Shown: one piece after another, positions 1 to 9,970 of the stretch
Layout of the letters: the number at the start of each line of letters is the position of its first letter
How positions within the stretch are numbered: position 1 is the stretch's first letter
Source: Bigelowiella natans CCMP2755
Lineage: Eukaryota > Cercozoa > Chlorarachniophyceae
Assembly: GCA_000320545.1 (NCBI GenBank)
Contig: ADNK01003490.1
Location: 1 to 23,600 of the forward strand
Direction of reading: 5' to 3'
Length of the DNA: 23,600 bases
Notes under the pieces: generated by a model
What the model saw: only the letters and a program-made list of their open reading frames with translations
Database searches by the model: none
Told to the model about the DNA's origin: nothing
Made by a program: the position numbers and the translations under genes

Positions 1-210
1 GGTGCAACAACATAGCTGGGAAGTCAAGGGCGCGAACAGAATGACTAACTAACTAACTAACAACATAGCTGGGAAGTCAAGGGCGCGAAAAGAACAACTA
101 ACTAACTAACTAACTGACTAACTAACAGTGAAAATCACTTCGGTGTAACAACACAGCTGGGAAGTCAAGGGCGCGAACAGAACAACTGACTAACAACTAA
201 CTAACAGTGG
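1..210. repeat. Tandem repeat units with ACTA-rich spacers
   Basis: Three copies of a unit of about 32 bases (core CAGCTGGGAAGTCAAGGGCG, with CATAGC in two copies) begin near positions 8, 61 and 149. They are separated by runs of the tetramer CTAA/ACTA. Copies one and three share a longer left flank (GGTG[C/T]AACAACA). A diverged copy lies in inverse orientation at about 5862-5901, so the unit is dispersed as well as tandem. I see no coding potential. Confidence 0.85.
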
Positions 211-384
211 ATGTTGTCTCATGACGACATTGCGAAAGTCACAAATTCATGAACGAACATCTCAAATTCATTTCTTGACTCATGGGACCAACAATCTCAG
301 CAAACCATCACGGCAGGATTCAGGGATGCGTGGTCCTGAAGTTGGCAAACATCAGGCACTGAAGACAATGAAACTAGGAACGGA

Positions 385-690
385 GGAGTGGCTAGAATGC
401 CATTCTTGATTCCTTCTGGTTTCACTAGACAGACCTCACCAAAGTTGGTTCGAGGCACTGCACTTCGCACACTGCAAACGTCTTGTTGCACTTTGGAAAC
501 GTGGTTCATCATCATTGTTCATTGTTCATTGTTCATTGTTCAGTTTTGAAGGCATTTTGCGAGTGGCACGATCATGTGGGTGTTTTGTTGAAACTCAAGT
601 TCCGTGCCGGCTAGCCGGGACTTGCGAAACTGAAGGCTTCAGGGCCAAAGTCCACAATTTGTCCCCCCCCATCCTCGATCTGCCCTCTTT
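385..690 (+). repeat. Dispersed repeat, copy A
   Basis: This segment shares a series of blocks in the same order with 15782-16385. Shared blocks include GAATGCCATTCTTG, TTCGAGGCACTGC/CTCGAGGCACTGC, CACTTTGGAAACGTGGTTCAT, a tandem CATTGTT pentad (about 510-541), and GGGCCAAA-TCCACAA near 640. The gaps between blocks differ in length, so the copies have diverged by indels. A third partial copy is at about 16066-16170. No transposase or reverse transcriptase is visible, so the class of element is unknown. Confidence 0.75.
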
Positions 691-1500
691 GCGATGCCGG
701 TGTTGTTCAAAGTGTCAACCACCTCATCCTTCATTGCGCACTCACCCAAACGCTGTGAGAACTCAATTGTTCCAGTGTTCTCCAGCATCAGAGCAGCTCT
801 CGGCCCTGCACTTCCTGCTTGCTCTTCGTTTTTTGGTGCCCCTGATGCCACCAAAACCAGAGTCTTGCTCGGGGCCCCCTCGGCTGTTCCTGACGTTGAT
901 CTCCGTGTGGACGTTGCTGTCAGGAAGTTCTTGCTCAGGATGGATGCTTTGCGTTGACGTCACTTGGCCATGATGGACACAGCAATGCACAACGTGTGTC
1001 ACACGTGTCAGTTGTGATGCGTTCAGTTTTCAGTTCGTGCCAATTGCACGACAAACACAACCAGGCGAAACCCGGGAATTGTTTCATGATTGAGGTGGAC
1101 GCCGCCGCACTTTCTGCACTTCTTGCTTGCCACCGTGCCACACGATTGCAATCGGTTCGATGACGTGACACGGTCTGAAACTCATGCAAAGTCCACACTT
1201 GTGCGATTTTTGATGTTTTGAAGGGGGGTGCACTTCACAAAGTGCTGTCAATTTCGGTGCAACGCCAGTCAGACAAACCAACACGTTGCACACACCCAGT
1301 TCGCACATCACTGGACCAGTTTGATCACAACCAAGTCGATGGACAGCCAAAACTTCAACACCTGAAGATGAACTCAATGGCGACATGGCGACAAGCGCAG
1401 CTGTCTGAACTGGTGAACCGCGCACGTTGATTGTCGCAAAACACAAGTGCAAGCCATGCACGCGTTGTTTTTGCGCGAGCGCTTGGCAATGATCGTGGGA
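690..1500. other. Gene-free stretch
   Basis: Several open frames of 60 to 180 codons exist on both strands. They overlap one another, lack recognisable domains and are rich in Cys, His and Ser, as expected when CA/TG-rich repeat DNA is read in any frame. I see no splice-consistent gene and no RNA gene here. Confidence 0.6.
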
Positions 1501-1506
1501 TTGTGA

Positions 1507-1771
1507 AGCATTGGAACGCGTTTTGACCAGTTGAAAGTTGAAAGTGTTCAATTTTTGCCACACGTCGGCTGAAACAATGCCAAACGACACATCAGAATCC
1601 ACGTCACTGCACCTGGCACACTGGACCACTTTTTGTGGTGGTCGCTAGCTGTGCAGTGGTCTGGGTGTGGTGATGCAGGTTCTGAGGTGTCACTTTGGCA
1701 TTGTTTCAGCCAATGCCAGAATGTGACAAAATTGAACACTTTCAACTGGTCAAAACACGTTCCAGTGGCAT
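1507..1771. repeat. Long imperfect inverted repeat (foldback)
   Basis: The left arm (about 1507-1629) is the reverse complement of the right arm (about 1635-1771). The loop is only five T residues (1630-1634), flanked by CCAC and GTGG. A perfect 18-base match pairs 1567-1584 with 1694-1711. A second block pairs the TTGACCAGTTGAAAG/GTGTTCAATTTT region (1522-1556) with 1727-1758. The arms differ by small indels, such as a duplicated TTGAAAG in the left arm. A transcript could form a hairpin of more than 100 base pairs with bulges. Confidence 0.85.
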
Positions 1772-1862
1772 GCTTGCGTTTGCAAAGCCGGCGCAGCTCA
1801 CTTGCGCTTTTTGCCTGGTCATCAACGAAAGCACAACGCGTGCTCTCTCTCCCCCTTCCGCT

Positions 1863-2720
1863 CACTCTTTGCGCACGCGCGTGTGTGTGTGTGATGAGTG
1901 TGTGTGTCAGTGTGTGGTGTGCGGCTGCAACGTGTCACGTTCGACGTGATGGACACAGCACCAGAGCAACACCATGTGTGTTGCATGCATGATGTTGCAT
2001 GTCCATGATGCTCACGATGGACACAGTGATGCCACACGTGTGCTGTTGCATGTGTGACATCACATGTCTGCAATCGACGCACGTGCGTGAATGGCAAAGA
2101 GTGCAAGCGTGCACAAGCACGTGCGTGTCTCTTGCTCTTGCCTTGCCACGCACGCATTGCATCCATCAGTTCTTTCGCTGTCACGTTTGTTGTGACAGCA
2201 TCATCGATCCAGCACTTCCTTCCGCTGCACGTGTGACGTTGTGGCACTTTCATCACGTGATTTCACCTTGCAAGTCATGCATGAAATCGCAATCAATGCA
2301 CACACAAGTGCTCACGCACGTGGCCGGGGTGTTGTGTGCACACGTGAATGCAAGTGCGTTCGATTCTAGCGTTGACAAGACCAAAAGAGGGCACACGTTG
2401 GACGCACAGATGATGATTCGATGTGCATGCATTGCCGCGATGCGCACTGCACATGCAACTGCACGCTGTTGCGTGTGCACTGCAGGCAACATGCGATGCT
2501 GCCAGCTGCAACACATGCTCATGATCTAGTGATGTGCGTGCATTTGGTTGGCACACGTGTGGTTTTGAATGGCCATGTGCACTCAAAAATTCATCAGGCT
2601 TGGGGTGCAATGAGGCAGGCAAGAGACCAAGTGCATGCAAGCACATGCGTGTCTCTTGCAATGTGAAAGTCTAGAAGGACAAACGTTTCAATCCTTCGAA
2701 CACATGAACCTTCTCTGTGT
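1863..2720. repeat. GT/CA- and TGCATG-rich low-complexity island with short hairpins
   Basis: An impure GT tract (about 1877-1919) leads into several hundred bases dominated by the words TGCATG, CACGTG and GCACAC. A direct repeat with GTGCAAGC..CACGTGCGTGTCTCTTGC occurs at about 2099-2134 and again, diverged, at 2631-2659. The second copy is a hairpin with arms GCAAGAGAC (2619-2627) and GTCTCTTGC (2651-2659). No gene is supported. Confidence 0.65.
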
Positions 2721-2747
2721 GTGGCGGCTGGCATTTCACTGCATCAA

Positions 2748-5610
2748 TCAACTGACAACATCCTTCGAACCGCGACTGCCTTCGAGATAGAAGGTGAGGA
2801 CATTCTCATTGTTTCCTCTGATGAGGACAGTCGGCACATCGGTGGAAAGCGTATCCAGCCATTTCATGTACGATTCAGTCTCGACACCAATCAAAGGATA
2901 GGGGAGAGTGACAAAGACCATGGAAGCATTCTTGCTTTCAGTACGGATGAGCTCTCCTACTCTCATCCAGCTTTCAAGTTTACCTTTTGATTCTTCTCTG
3001 ACTTTTGATGCCACCTTTGGATTTTTGTAATCCTCCAAAGTAATGGCTACTTTGCCGGAATCCAAAGAACAGTGCTTGATTTCACACGGGATACGGAAAA
3101 GATTCACGAGGGATTTAACAGTGTCATGCGAATCAGTATTGCCAATCAAAATTAGGCGCAGCGGGACTTTCGTTTCGCCACCACCCGTGCGCTGTTGCCA
3201 CCACGAGCTTAATGACAAAATGTATGGGATGAGTAAAGTCAAACCTCCATCATCCACAAGCCAGTATATGTCAGTGGTTTTGTCTGTAGATTTTGCTTCA
3301 AGGCTCCAAGCAATATTATTCAAATTTCTGCAGATCATTACTCCCATTCCCATCTTGAAGCCGTCTCGAATCATGTCGACATAATCATCGGTCGTCAAAT
3401 CTTTTTCTCCAGAATCATTTGCAGCAGGTCTCTTCGCTTCCGTTCCCATTGCATCTTTCCAATCCTCCTTATAGCCTAGGACCAAGGTATTAGGTCTCAG
3501 CACCCCTAATCCTGAACAACATAGCAAGGATTGCAATCCATCTCGCACTGAAGGTGCAATGGTAGTGCTCATAAATCCGCGAACTTTGAGCGTAGGTACT
3601 GAGAGGTTTTCATAATATCCCTTTTCAAATCCCTCCTTTCTGAACTTAATCACTTCATTTCGGTATTTCCCAGTGTGTACATTCCCATAGATAGTGATGC
3701 CGTACCCTTTCCTTAAGGAAGCAATGAATTGGCAAAGGTGCAACCTGTCTTTGGGTACTCCGGTCATGATAAGATAGTGTGGACGGAAAAGTTTGTCATT
3801 GTCAGAACGATGCTTTCTCATACGCATCATAGCCTTCTCTACATCGTAAAATTCCCTCGCCTGGTTTGCGCTACCCCAGTTGATATCAGGATCACGTAAG
3901 TGGATGTAATAATATATTAGGGCAGCAATGCCAATCGAAGCAAGAGCAATGTACCAAGATGTGAGGAACATGATCACGAGGCATAACACGAAACCAAAAA
4001 ACGAAACCCATTTGTTAAAGTATTTGAACTGGGGTCTCCAGGAAGGGGACTTTGACATCTCAAGTGCGAATGTAGATAGGTTTATAAGCCCATATGTGAT
4101 CATGAAGAACATAGAAATGAGGGGGGCAATTGCGTTGAGAGATCCAATAAGGATGCAGCAACCAGAGACGATGTAAGTCAAGAAATATCCTCGAATAGGT
4201 GATCCATCTGACTGTCGAGTAACCCCAAATGGCGCCAAAGCAGGAATGAGGTCATCCTGGGCCACCGACATCAAGATACGAGGTGCTCCTACCAAAGATG
4301 CCAAACCGGAGGAAAACGTAGCAGCGAAGATGCCTGCAAGTACTAACGGACCTCCAACATAAGGTAAAGCAACTATAACCATAATTAAAGGATCCTCATA
4401 CAACCCAATCTCATCGCTAGAATCCTCAGGTGGCCGAATAACCACTGCTCCAATAGCAACAGCCATTGCCATGTATACAATTGTGGACACCAGGATTGCC
4501 CAGAGAGTACCCTTGGGAATGTTTTCAGAAGGATTGATTAGATCACCAGAAATGTTTGCTCCTGCCATAATGCCTGTTACAGCGGGGAAGAATACAGCAA
4601 ATACTTGAAAGAAATCGAATCCGTCTCGGAAGTCAGGGCCGATATTGTCAGATAGGGTCGAGCCTCCGGGGCCAACGAAACCTTTGTCCTCATTCGGCGG
4701 TGTTGCAATAGAACCAATCAAGACGCTAAGAATTGACCCCACTAGTAATGCAAGAAGTCCAATTTGGAGTTTGATTACCCAACCGGTACCAATGTAAGCC
4801 ATAATCAGAAGAACGGTGACAACCATAATTCCGTAGACTCTTACGTCATTCAATTCGTCTCCAGTAAGGGGGTCAGAAGATAACAGCACAACAGTTTCGC
4901 AAAATCCAATAACATATAATGCAACTGCGACGGCTTGACCCAAGGAGAACATGACACCAATCGCTCCCCCGACTCGAGGGCCCAAAGATCTTGATATGAG
5001 GTAGTAAGCGCCTCCCGGTCCAACTTCTCCGTTTGTGCAAATAGCCGACATTGACAAGGTTGTGATAGTCGTTACGATGTTGGAAATGATGATAATTACT
5101 AATGCTAAGAGAACGCCTGCTTGGCCGACAGTCCACGGCAAACGTAGAAACATAATAACGCCAAATATATTCAACAAACACGATACGAAGACACCATTCC
5201 AAGTTCCAAATTTTGCAGCATCTGATTTTTCAGGTCGTGCCTGTTCGACCTGAAACAAATATATGGCAGGAACATGAAACTTTTAGATTCATTCATGGAA
5301 GGTTTTAGGACTTAAACGGGTTAGTAAAATTTAAAGAGTGAATTACTTCCTAGCCCATTAAACTCTAGATCATACATACCACTTCTTTCAACTTGTGTTC
5401 CAGACCTTCAAAATCCTTGTTCCTCGCAATCGTAAATTTATTCTTTTTCATATTTTTTTCAGCAGCAGTCTTGTCGACTGTGTAATAGTTCATGTCGAAA
5501 TTTTTGGCTCGCATACTGCGGACAGAGCCGGACTTCGAGCTCTCGGTATTGCTGTTGCTCGATTTCAATTCATTTAATTCGACGGACATTTTACCCCCCT
5601 GTTCAAACAT
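2748..5610 (-). CDS. SLC12-family cation-chloride cotransporter
   Basis: This is a plasma-membrane symporter coupling Na+ and/or K+ to Cl-. There are two exons, 5610-5380 and 5249-2748, with intron 5379-5250 (GTATGT...CAG, phase 0), giving about 910 residues. The start at 5610 is the first ATG after an in-frame stop at about 5662; a second ATG is at 5589. Visible family features are the TM1 signature NIFGVIMFLRLPW, the following NGEVGPGGAYYLISRSLGP, and GIMAGANISGDL in a later helix. The long cytoplasmic C-terminal half contains TLVLGYKEDW, WLVDDGGLTLLIPY and the terminal IRGNNENVLTFY, followed by an 11-residue tail. The WLVDDGGLTLLIPY segment looks closer to NKCC/NCC than to KCC, but ion choice cannot be assigned. 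The gene is intact, and divergent from the polyphosphatase gene. Confidence 0.96.
5250..5379 (-). other. Intron of the SLC12 gene
   Basis: On the minus strand the donor GTATGT follows codon GTG (5382-5380) and the acceptor is TTGTTTCAG ending at 5250. Splicing joins ...KLKEV to VEQARPEK... in phase 0, removing the stop at the end of the first open frame. Confidence 0.85.
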
Positions 5611-6030
5611 TTTGTCACAACCATGTTGGAAGTTGAAATTGCCATGTAATCCACTAACCTGTTACTTACTGGCAAGAAGCTAGAGTGCAAGTCGAGGGGA
5701 GATATGTTCGAATGAGATCTGATCGGAGATTGTGAAACCAGAACACCGTAGCCAGCCGAAATTAAACGAAATGCATGTCGTTTTCTATTGTGTGACAGAT
5801 GTTTGATGTTGTCGCCCCAAAATATCTGCGCGGTGATCTAGATCTAGTCAGTTATCATTTTATTAGTTAGTTGTTCTGTTCGCGTCCTTGACTTTCTAGC
5901 TCCTACAGGCCTGTATGTTTGTCTCATGTGTTTTTCCACCATTATTCTAGTCGCATCCTTGCTTGGGTGATTTTCATCATACACATGTAGGATAGTTGTT
6001 GTTGTTGTTGTTGTTGTTGTTATCGTTTAA

Positions 6031-6061
<31 letters not shown>

Positions 6062-6234
6062 ACTACTAACTAGATGGGCTAGTCAGGGATTCATCAAGAA
6101 TTCATCATCCTCCTCCTCCTCCTCCTCCTCCTCCTCCTCATCATCATCATCCATCTACAGGACTTGTTCAAGCTTAACATTTATCGTCTATCAATAATCC
6201 CAACCAACCTCTATCGACTACAGATACACCAGGC
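5611..6234. promoter_or_regulatory. Divergent intergenic region with triplet repeats
   Basis: These 624 bases separate the SLC12 start (minus) from the polyphosphatase start (plus), so they must hold both 5' ends. They contain a degraded inverted copy of the 1-210 repeat unit (about 5862-5901), then (GTT)9 at 5995-6021, (ACT)10 at 6031-6061, a (TCC)n tract at about 6108-6138 and (ATC)n at about 6140-6151. No TATA box or other core promoter motif can be assigned with confidence. Confidence 0.6.
5862..5901 (-). repeat. Inverted, diverged copy of the 1-210 repeat unit
   Basis: Read on the minus strand this gives AAGTCAAGGACGCGAACAG, then AACAACTAACTAA, matching the core and the ACTA-rich tail of the tandem units at the left end. 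A few substitutions separate them. Confidence 0.8.
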
Positions 6235-8188
6235 ATGAAGTCGTTCTTGCAACGAGCCAGACAGCGTGGTAAGGCTTCATCATTCGTCTCGATAGAGAAC
6301 AGTGTCTAACACAAACTACGCTACAGCTGGCGGTCAGAGGAAGAAGATAACGTTTGTGATGGGAAACCAGGCTTCAGATCTTGACTCTATGGTGTGTTCC
6401 AATTTGTTTAAGACGAATGAATACTAATCCTCGAAATACAGGTGGCTGCGGTTGTCTACTCTTTCTTTCTTCAAAGTGTATCGAAGGTGGATGATGCAAC
6501 ATTCTCTCCGCTCATTAACATCCCACGCAAACACTTCGGCCTCAGGTGGATGGATGTATAATTAAGGTGAGCTTATGTCCCCTAATGAGCTTCCGTTCGT
6601 CCTTATGATGTGATTCTTAGAGGTGAAGCTGCCGGCACATTTGCGGGTGCTGGTATCGATGCAAATATGCTACCTTTTGTGGATGACTTGGATCTCAGAA
6701 CGTATTATTTAATTCACAAATGTTGTGGCAAGGTAACTTTATTCAAAAATAATGTTTTAGGTTATGTGAGAAAAAGCATGCAAACGTAGTCTTGGTGGAC
6801 CATAATAAATTGGCAAACTCGCAAAGTTTCTTGGCTCCCTATGTCGTAGGAATAATCGATCACCACAAAGATGATCAGCAGTATGTATCCTCGTGCAAAT
6901 TCAGACAAATTGAAACCGTTGGGAGCTGTTGTTCGCTTGTAGCTCACCAGGTAGAAAATCTTACAAAGCCTGGAGTATATCACTTTGAGGAGGATTCATA
7001 TTAGGTTCTAAAGGAAGCGCCAGAAATATTAACTCAGGAAATAGCTACGCTTCTAACTTCTGCTATTCTTCTTGATACAAGCAATATGGACCCAAATATT
7101 GCAAAAGGAACCGCAAAGGATAAGGATGCACTCGAGCAGCTCGAGAAAGCGGTACTTAGATCTTTTTGACCGAATATATTGGATACTTGAGTTCGTTTGA
7201 GTGAGGATTCATGCGATTTTCCCTGTGATTATCTGAGTTATGAGTACTTGTGGAACACTCTTTGTTACATTGTTCCACAATCCAACCACTCAATTTCTTT
7301 GCATACGTTATTTTTCTTTTGTATCAGGGGGGTATAAAGTCGAACGGGTATTCCAGACTTTATTCCAAACTGATGGAGGAGAGGATGGATATCTCCAATG
7401 TGTACCATATCATTTACTCGTTTCAAATGATGATATTCATATGCATATTAATTCTTCCAGCTGTCATCGGCTGAGCTCTTGATCAAGGATACTAAGTATG
7501 GAGGCATATCGGAGAAAAGATTTGCGGTAGTTACCTGGAAAAAATCGAAAATAATGAATATAAGATAGAAATGTAGAAATGGGAAGTTCTGATACCGGTC
7601 TTCCAACAGATAGCCAGCATACCGCTACGGCTGAAAGATTGGATTGATAAAGATTCCAAATTGCTTGAATCTTGGGCCCAGTTTTCGCTGGAAGAAAATC
7701 TCGATGCACTCATAGTGATGACTAGGTGAGTTACCAATCCTCCTAGTTTCTGAACAAAACGTAATGTATGCGTGGTTTTCTTGTAAATAGCTTCACCATG
7801 GAGGAGAAAAACTTTTGCAGGGAGCTCGTTATTTTTGGAATAAACACTCCGCCACAAGACAAGAAAGACAAGGAAATGTGGATTCTACCATCTATAGAAT
7901 CAGGCTTATTGGATTCTGAAGAAAAATTAGATCTTGAAAAGCTCAAAATCTTAGATTCAAGCATCAAAGACCTCTCATCAAAATGTGACCACTTTATATT
8001 GTTTATTCTTTCTGGTTGAGCATCTAGAGTCTTAACATCTTCGCTTTGACCTTTTAGATCCGAAGGTATTTTTGGCTGCATACAAACAAAGGAATATCAA
8101 AGCTAGCAGAAAACAGGTAAAAAAATTACATTTCTCCCTCTCCACTGTACATCTAATCCGCTCGGGTGTAATTCTTCCACCAATATAA
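6235..8188 (+). CDS. PPX1: Exopolyphosphatase, DHH phosphoesterase family (PPX1-type)
   Basis: The predicted enzyme hydrolyses phosphate from inorganic polyphosphate using divalent metals. Exons are 6235-6268, 6327-6391, 6442-6545, 6621-6701, 6761-6950, 7005-7151, 7328-7399, 7461-7526, 7610-7725, 7791-8014 and 8058-8188. All junctions keep phase, giving 409 residues, close to yeast PPX1 (about 397). DHH motifs appear in order: GNQASDLDS (motif I), FVDDLDL (II), LVDHN, then the defining IIDHHKDD (III) and ILLDTSNMD (IV). A DHHA2-like C-terminal domain follows, ending with NIKASRKQ, the usual Ser-Arg-Lys site. Prune-type phosphodiesterases share this fold, so exact substrate is inferred. The last exon is read through to TAA at 8186-8188. 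A donor-like GTAAAA at 8117 could instead start another intron. The donor at 8015 is the weak GTTGAG. Confidence 0.92.
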
Positions 8189-9970
8189 TAAATATTGAAT
8201 GTTTGTGTCAAATTTCGGGTGGTGCATAAGCCCATGTACAACCACTTCGCCAAAAAAAGTCGCGATTAGAAAAATGGTGCACCACAAACCAAAAGATTCT
8301 TTCACCATTAGATGCACATATGCACTGCGGTATGTTGATTGTGTGGGCACGTGAACTGAGCGTATGATGGTGTGTCAGATCATGCCACTAATCGAGAAGC
8401 TCACAAGGCAAACCAGGGATGCAAGCCTTTAGTTCTAAATTCGAGGAGATTCTTGCATTTTTGACTGTCGTTATTTGTCATTTAGTTATTAAATTGACCG
8501 TCATGTGATGAGGACATTGCAGCAGTGAACCAGCCGCGCAAGCGCATCATTGATGATCGTTGCAGTGACCAAGCAATGCAGCTCCGCAGTTGTCTAGCTC
8601 TAGAGCTAGCTAGGCATTGTTAGTACTATAGAAGACAAAGCAGATGTGCACAATGTGTTTTCTAGTTTTGTTCGTTTTCTCCTGTCTAGCTAGCATTGCT
8701 GCACATCCGATCTGACATGCAGCATGTGCTAGTGTGCACGACAGACGTGCCATGCATGTGTCAAATGCTGGCCTGCGTTCGATCCCACATGCATGTCAGA
8801 TTCCTTCTCAATTGCTAGCTCTGGAGCTTGTCTGGTGCAGTGTGCTTGCTAACTTGGCAAGTCTGGTGATGATCGATGTGCGAGCAATGAGCATGCAGTC
8901 TTCATGCATGACAGACATGCAATGCATTGCATGCATTGCTGTGTCCATTGCATGCAATCGAGCGATGCTAGCGATGGTCATCTAGACATCAATCATGCCA
9001 CAGTCCCAGAGTCCGGCGCAGCCAGGCAAGCACACCTGTTTGAGTTGAGAAAGCTGCACACGTTGATGCGACATTGAACTGAACCAGTGAAGAAAACGTG
9101 TGTTCCTGCGTGCAAACGCGACCGGTGTCGCTGGTGTCGTGCTGGTGAAGCTTCGTTTTGACAAACAATTGGACCGCAAAGACTCAGGCCAAACTGGTCA
9201 CTTTTCCAGTTGTGTGCCAGGCTGCTGAACTGGGCGATGCTAGCTGTGAGAGGCGAGGGCTGCAACTCGCAAGCATGGCTCGCTTCCGATCATCGTCGTT
9301 TTCCATCCGGCCTGTTGGCGGGCGAGAAGTCAGGAAGGGGTTCAGTTCAACCTCCCAACAACCCACACAATTTGGGGCAAAGGCAATGGCGTCCGTGTGA
9401 TCGATTGATCAATTGGTTTGTTCTTGTTCGTTTCAACACTCCAACAAGGTGCGCAAGTGCTGCCAACTGGCTGGACGCGCTTCAAGCGACTGGAAAAGTG
9501 GCCATGAATGAAGGAGCTTTGTTGATTGGTTGATTAGTTGGTTCATGTTCGAGGTTTCATTGGTGCAGTCAAAAAGGATCTGCTAGGCCAATTTCCGATC
9601 AGCTAGAGCAGACGAGCAGACGTGAAGCACCAATTAGAGCGAGAGCGAGCATCACAAATATTTTTCGGTCATTGTTTCCACCACAAAATTGTGCCTGAAG
9701 ATTGTCTCATGTTTAAAATGAAGGGGAATATCTGTGGGATGGATTGCTTGCTGTCCTCCCTCTTTGATCTACAAAACAACAGAACCTTGTTGGAAAATAA
9801 GTCTTTCCCTGCCTCATCCAATTACAAGAGTAACATGTAACATGTAACCTTCCCAACGAAAATGTGAAGCACACTTATCCTACATGCAGTATTTTGAATG
9901 TAACTATTGTTTTTACTTTTCGTCAATGTCTATCTAGAACACACGTGCTCGCCCGACCATCCATTACAAA
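8189..9970. other. Gene-free island with CTAG- and TGCATG-rich DNA
   Basis: No convincing gene appears here. 8190-8480 is unremarkable. From about 8590 to 8990 the sequence is dominated by overlapping palindromic words: TCTAGCTCTAGAGCTAGCTA at 8593, CTAGCTAGC near 8687, and repeated TGCATGC and GCATTGCATGC words at 8880-8960. The same vocabulary recurs at 12480-13090 and 17690-17900. 9000-9620 is GC-richer and its overlapping short open frames have no domain. 9840-9970 may carry the 5' leader of the kinase gene. Confidence 0.55.
8590..8990. repeat. Palindromic-word repeat island (CTAG/GCTAGC/TGCATG)
   Basis: Dense 6-8 base palindromes (TCTAGA, GCTAGC, GCATGC, TGCATGCA) occur in tandem or overlapping. 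The 20-mer at 8593 recurs with one or few changes at 12761-12780 and, in part, at about 12625. This looks like a satellite-like or low-complexity family rather than coding DNA. Confidence 0.6.

Noticed and set aside
1-210. Regular spaced repeats resembling a CRISPR array
   Set aside because: Only three units, with spacers that are themselves ACTA repeats, in a eukaryotic genome with no cas genes.
1084-1629. A 181-codon open frame on the minus strand in the left repeat island
   Set aside because: It overlaps one arm of the foldback and other frames of similar length, has no domain, and its composition follows the repeat.
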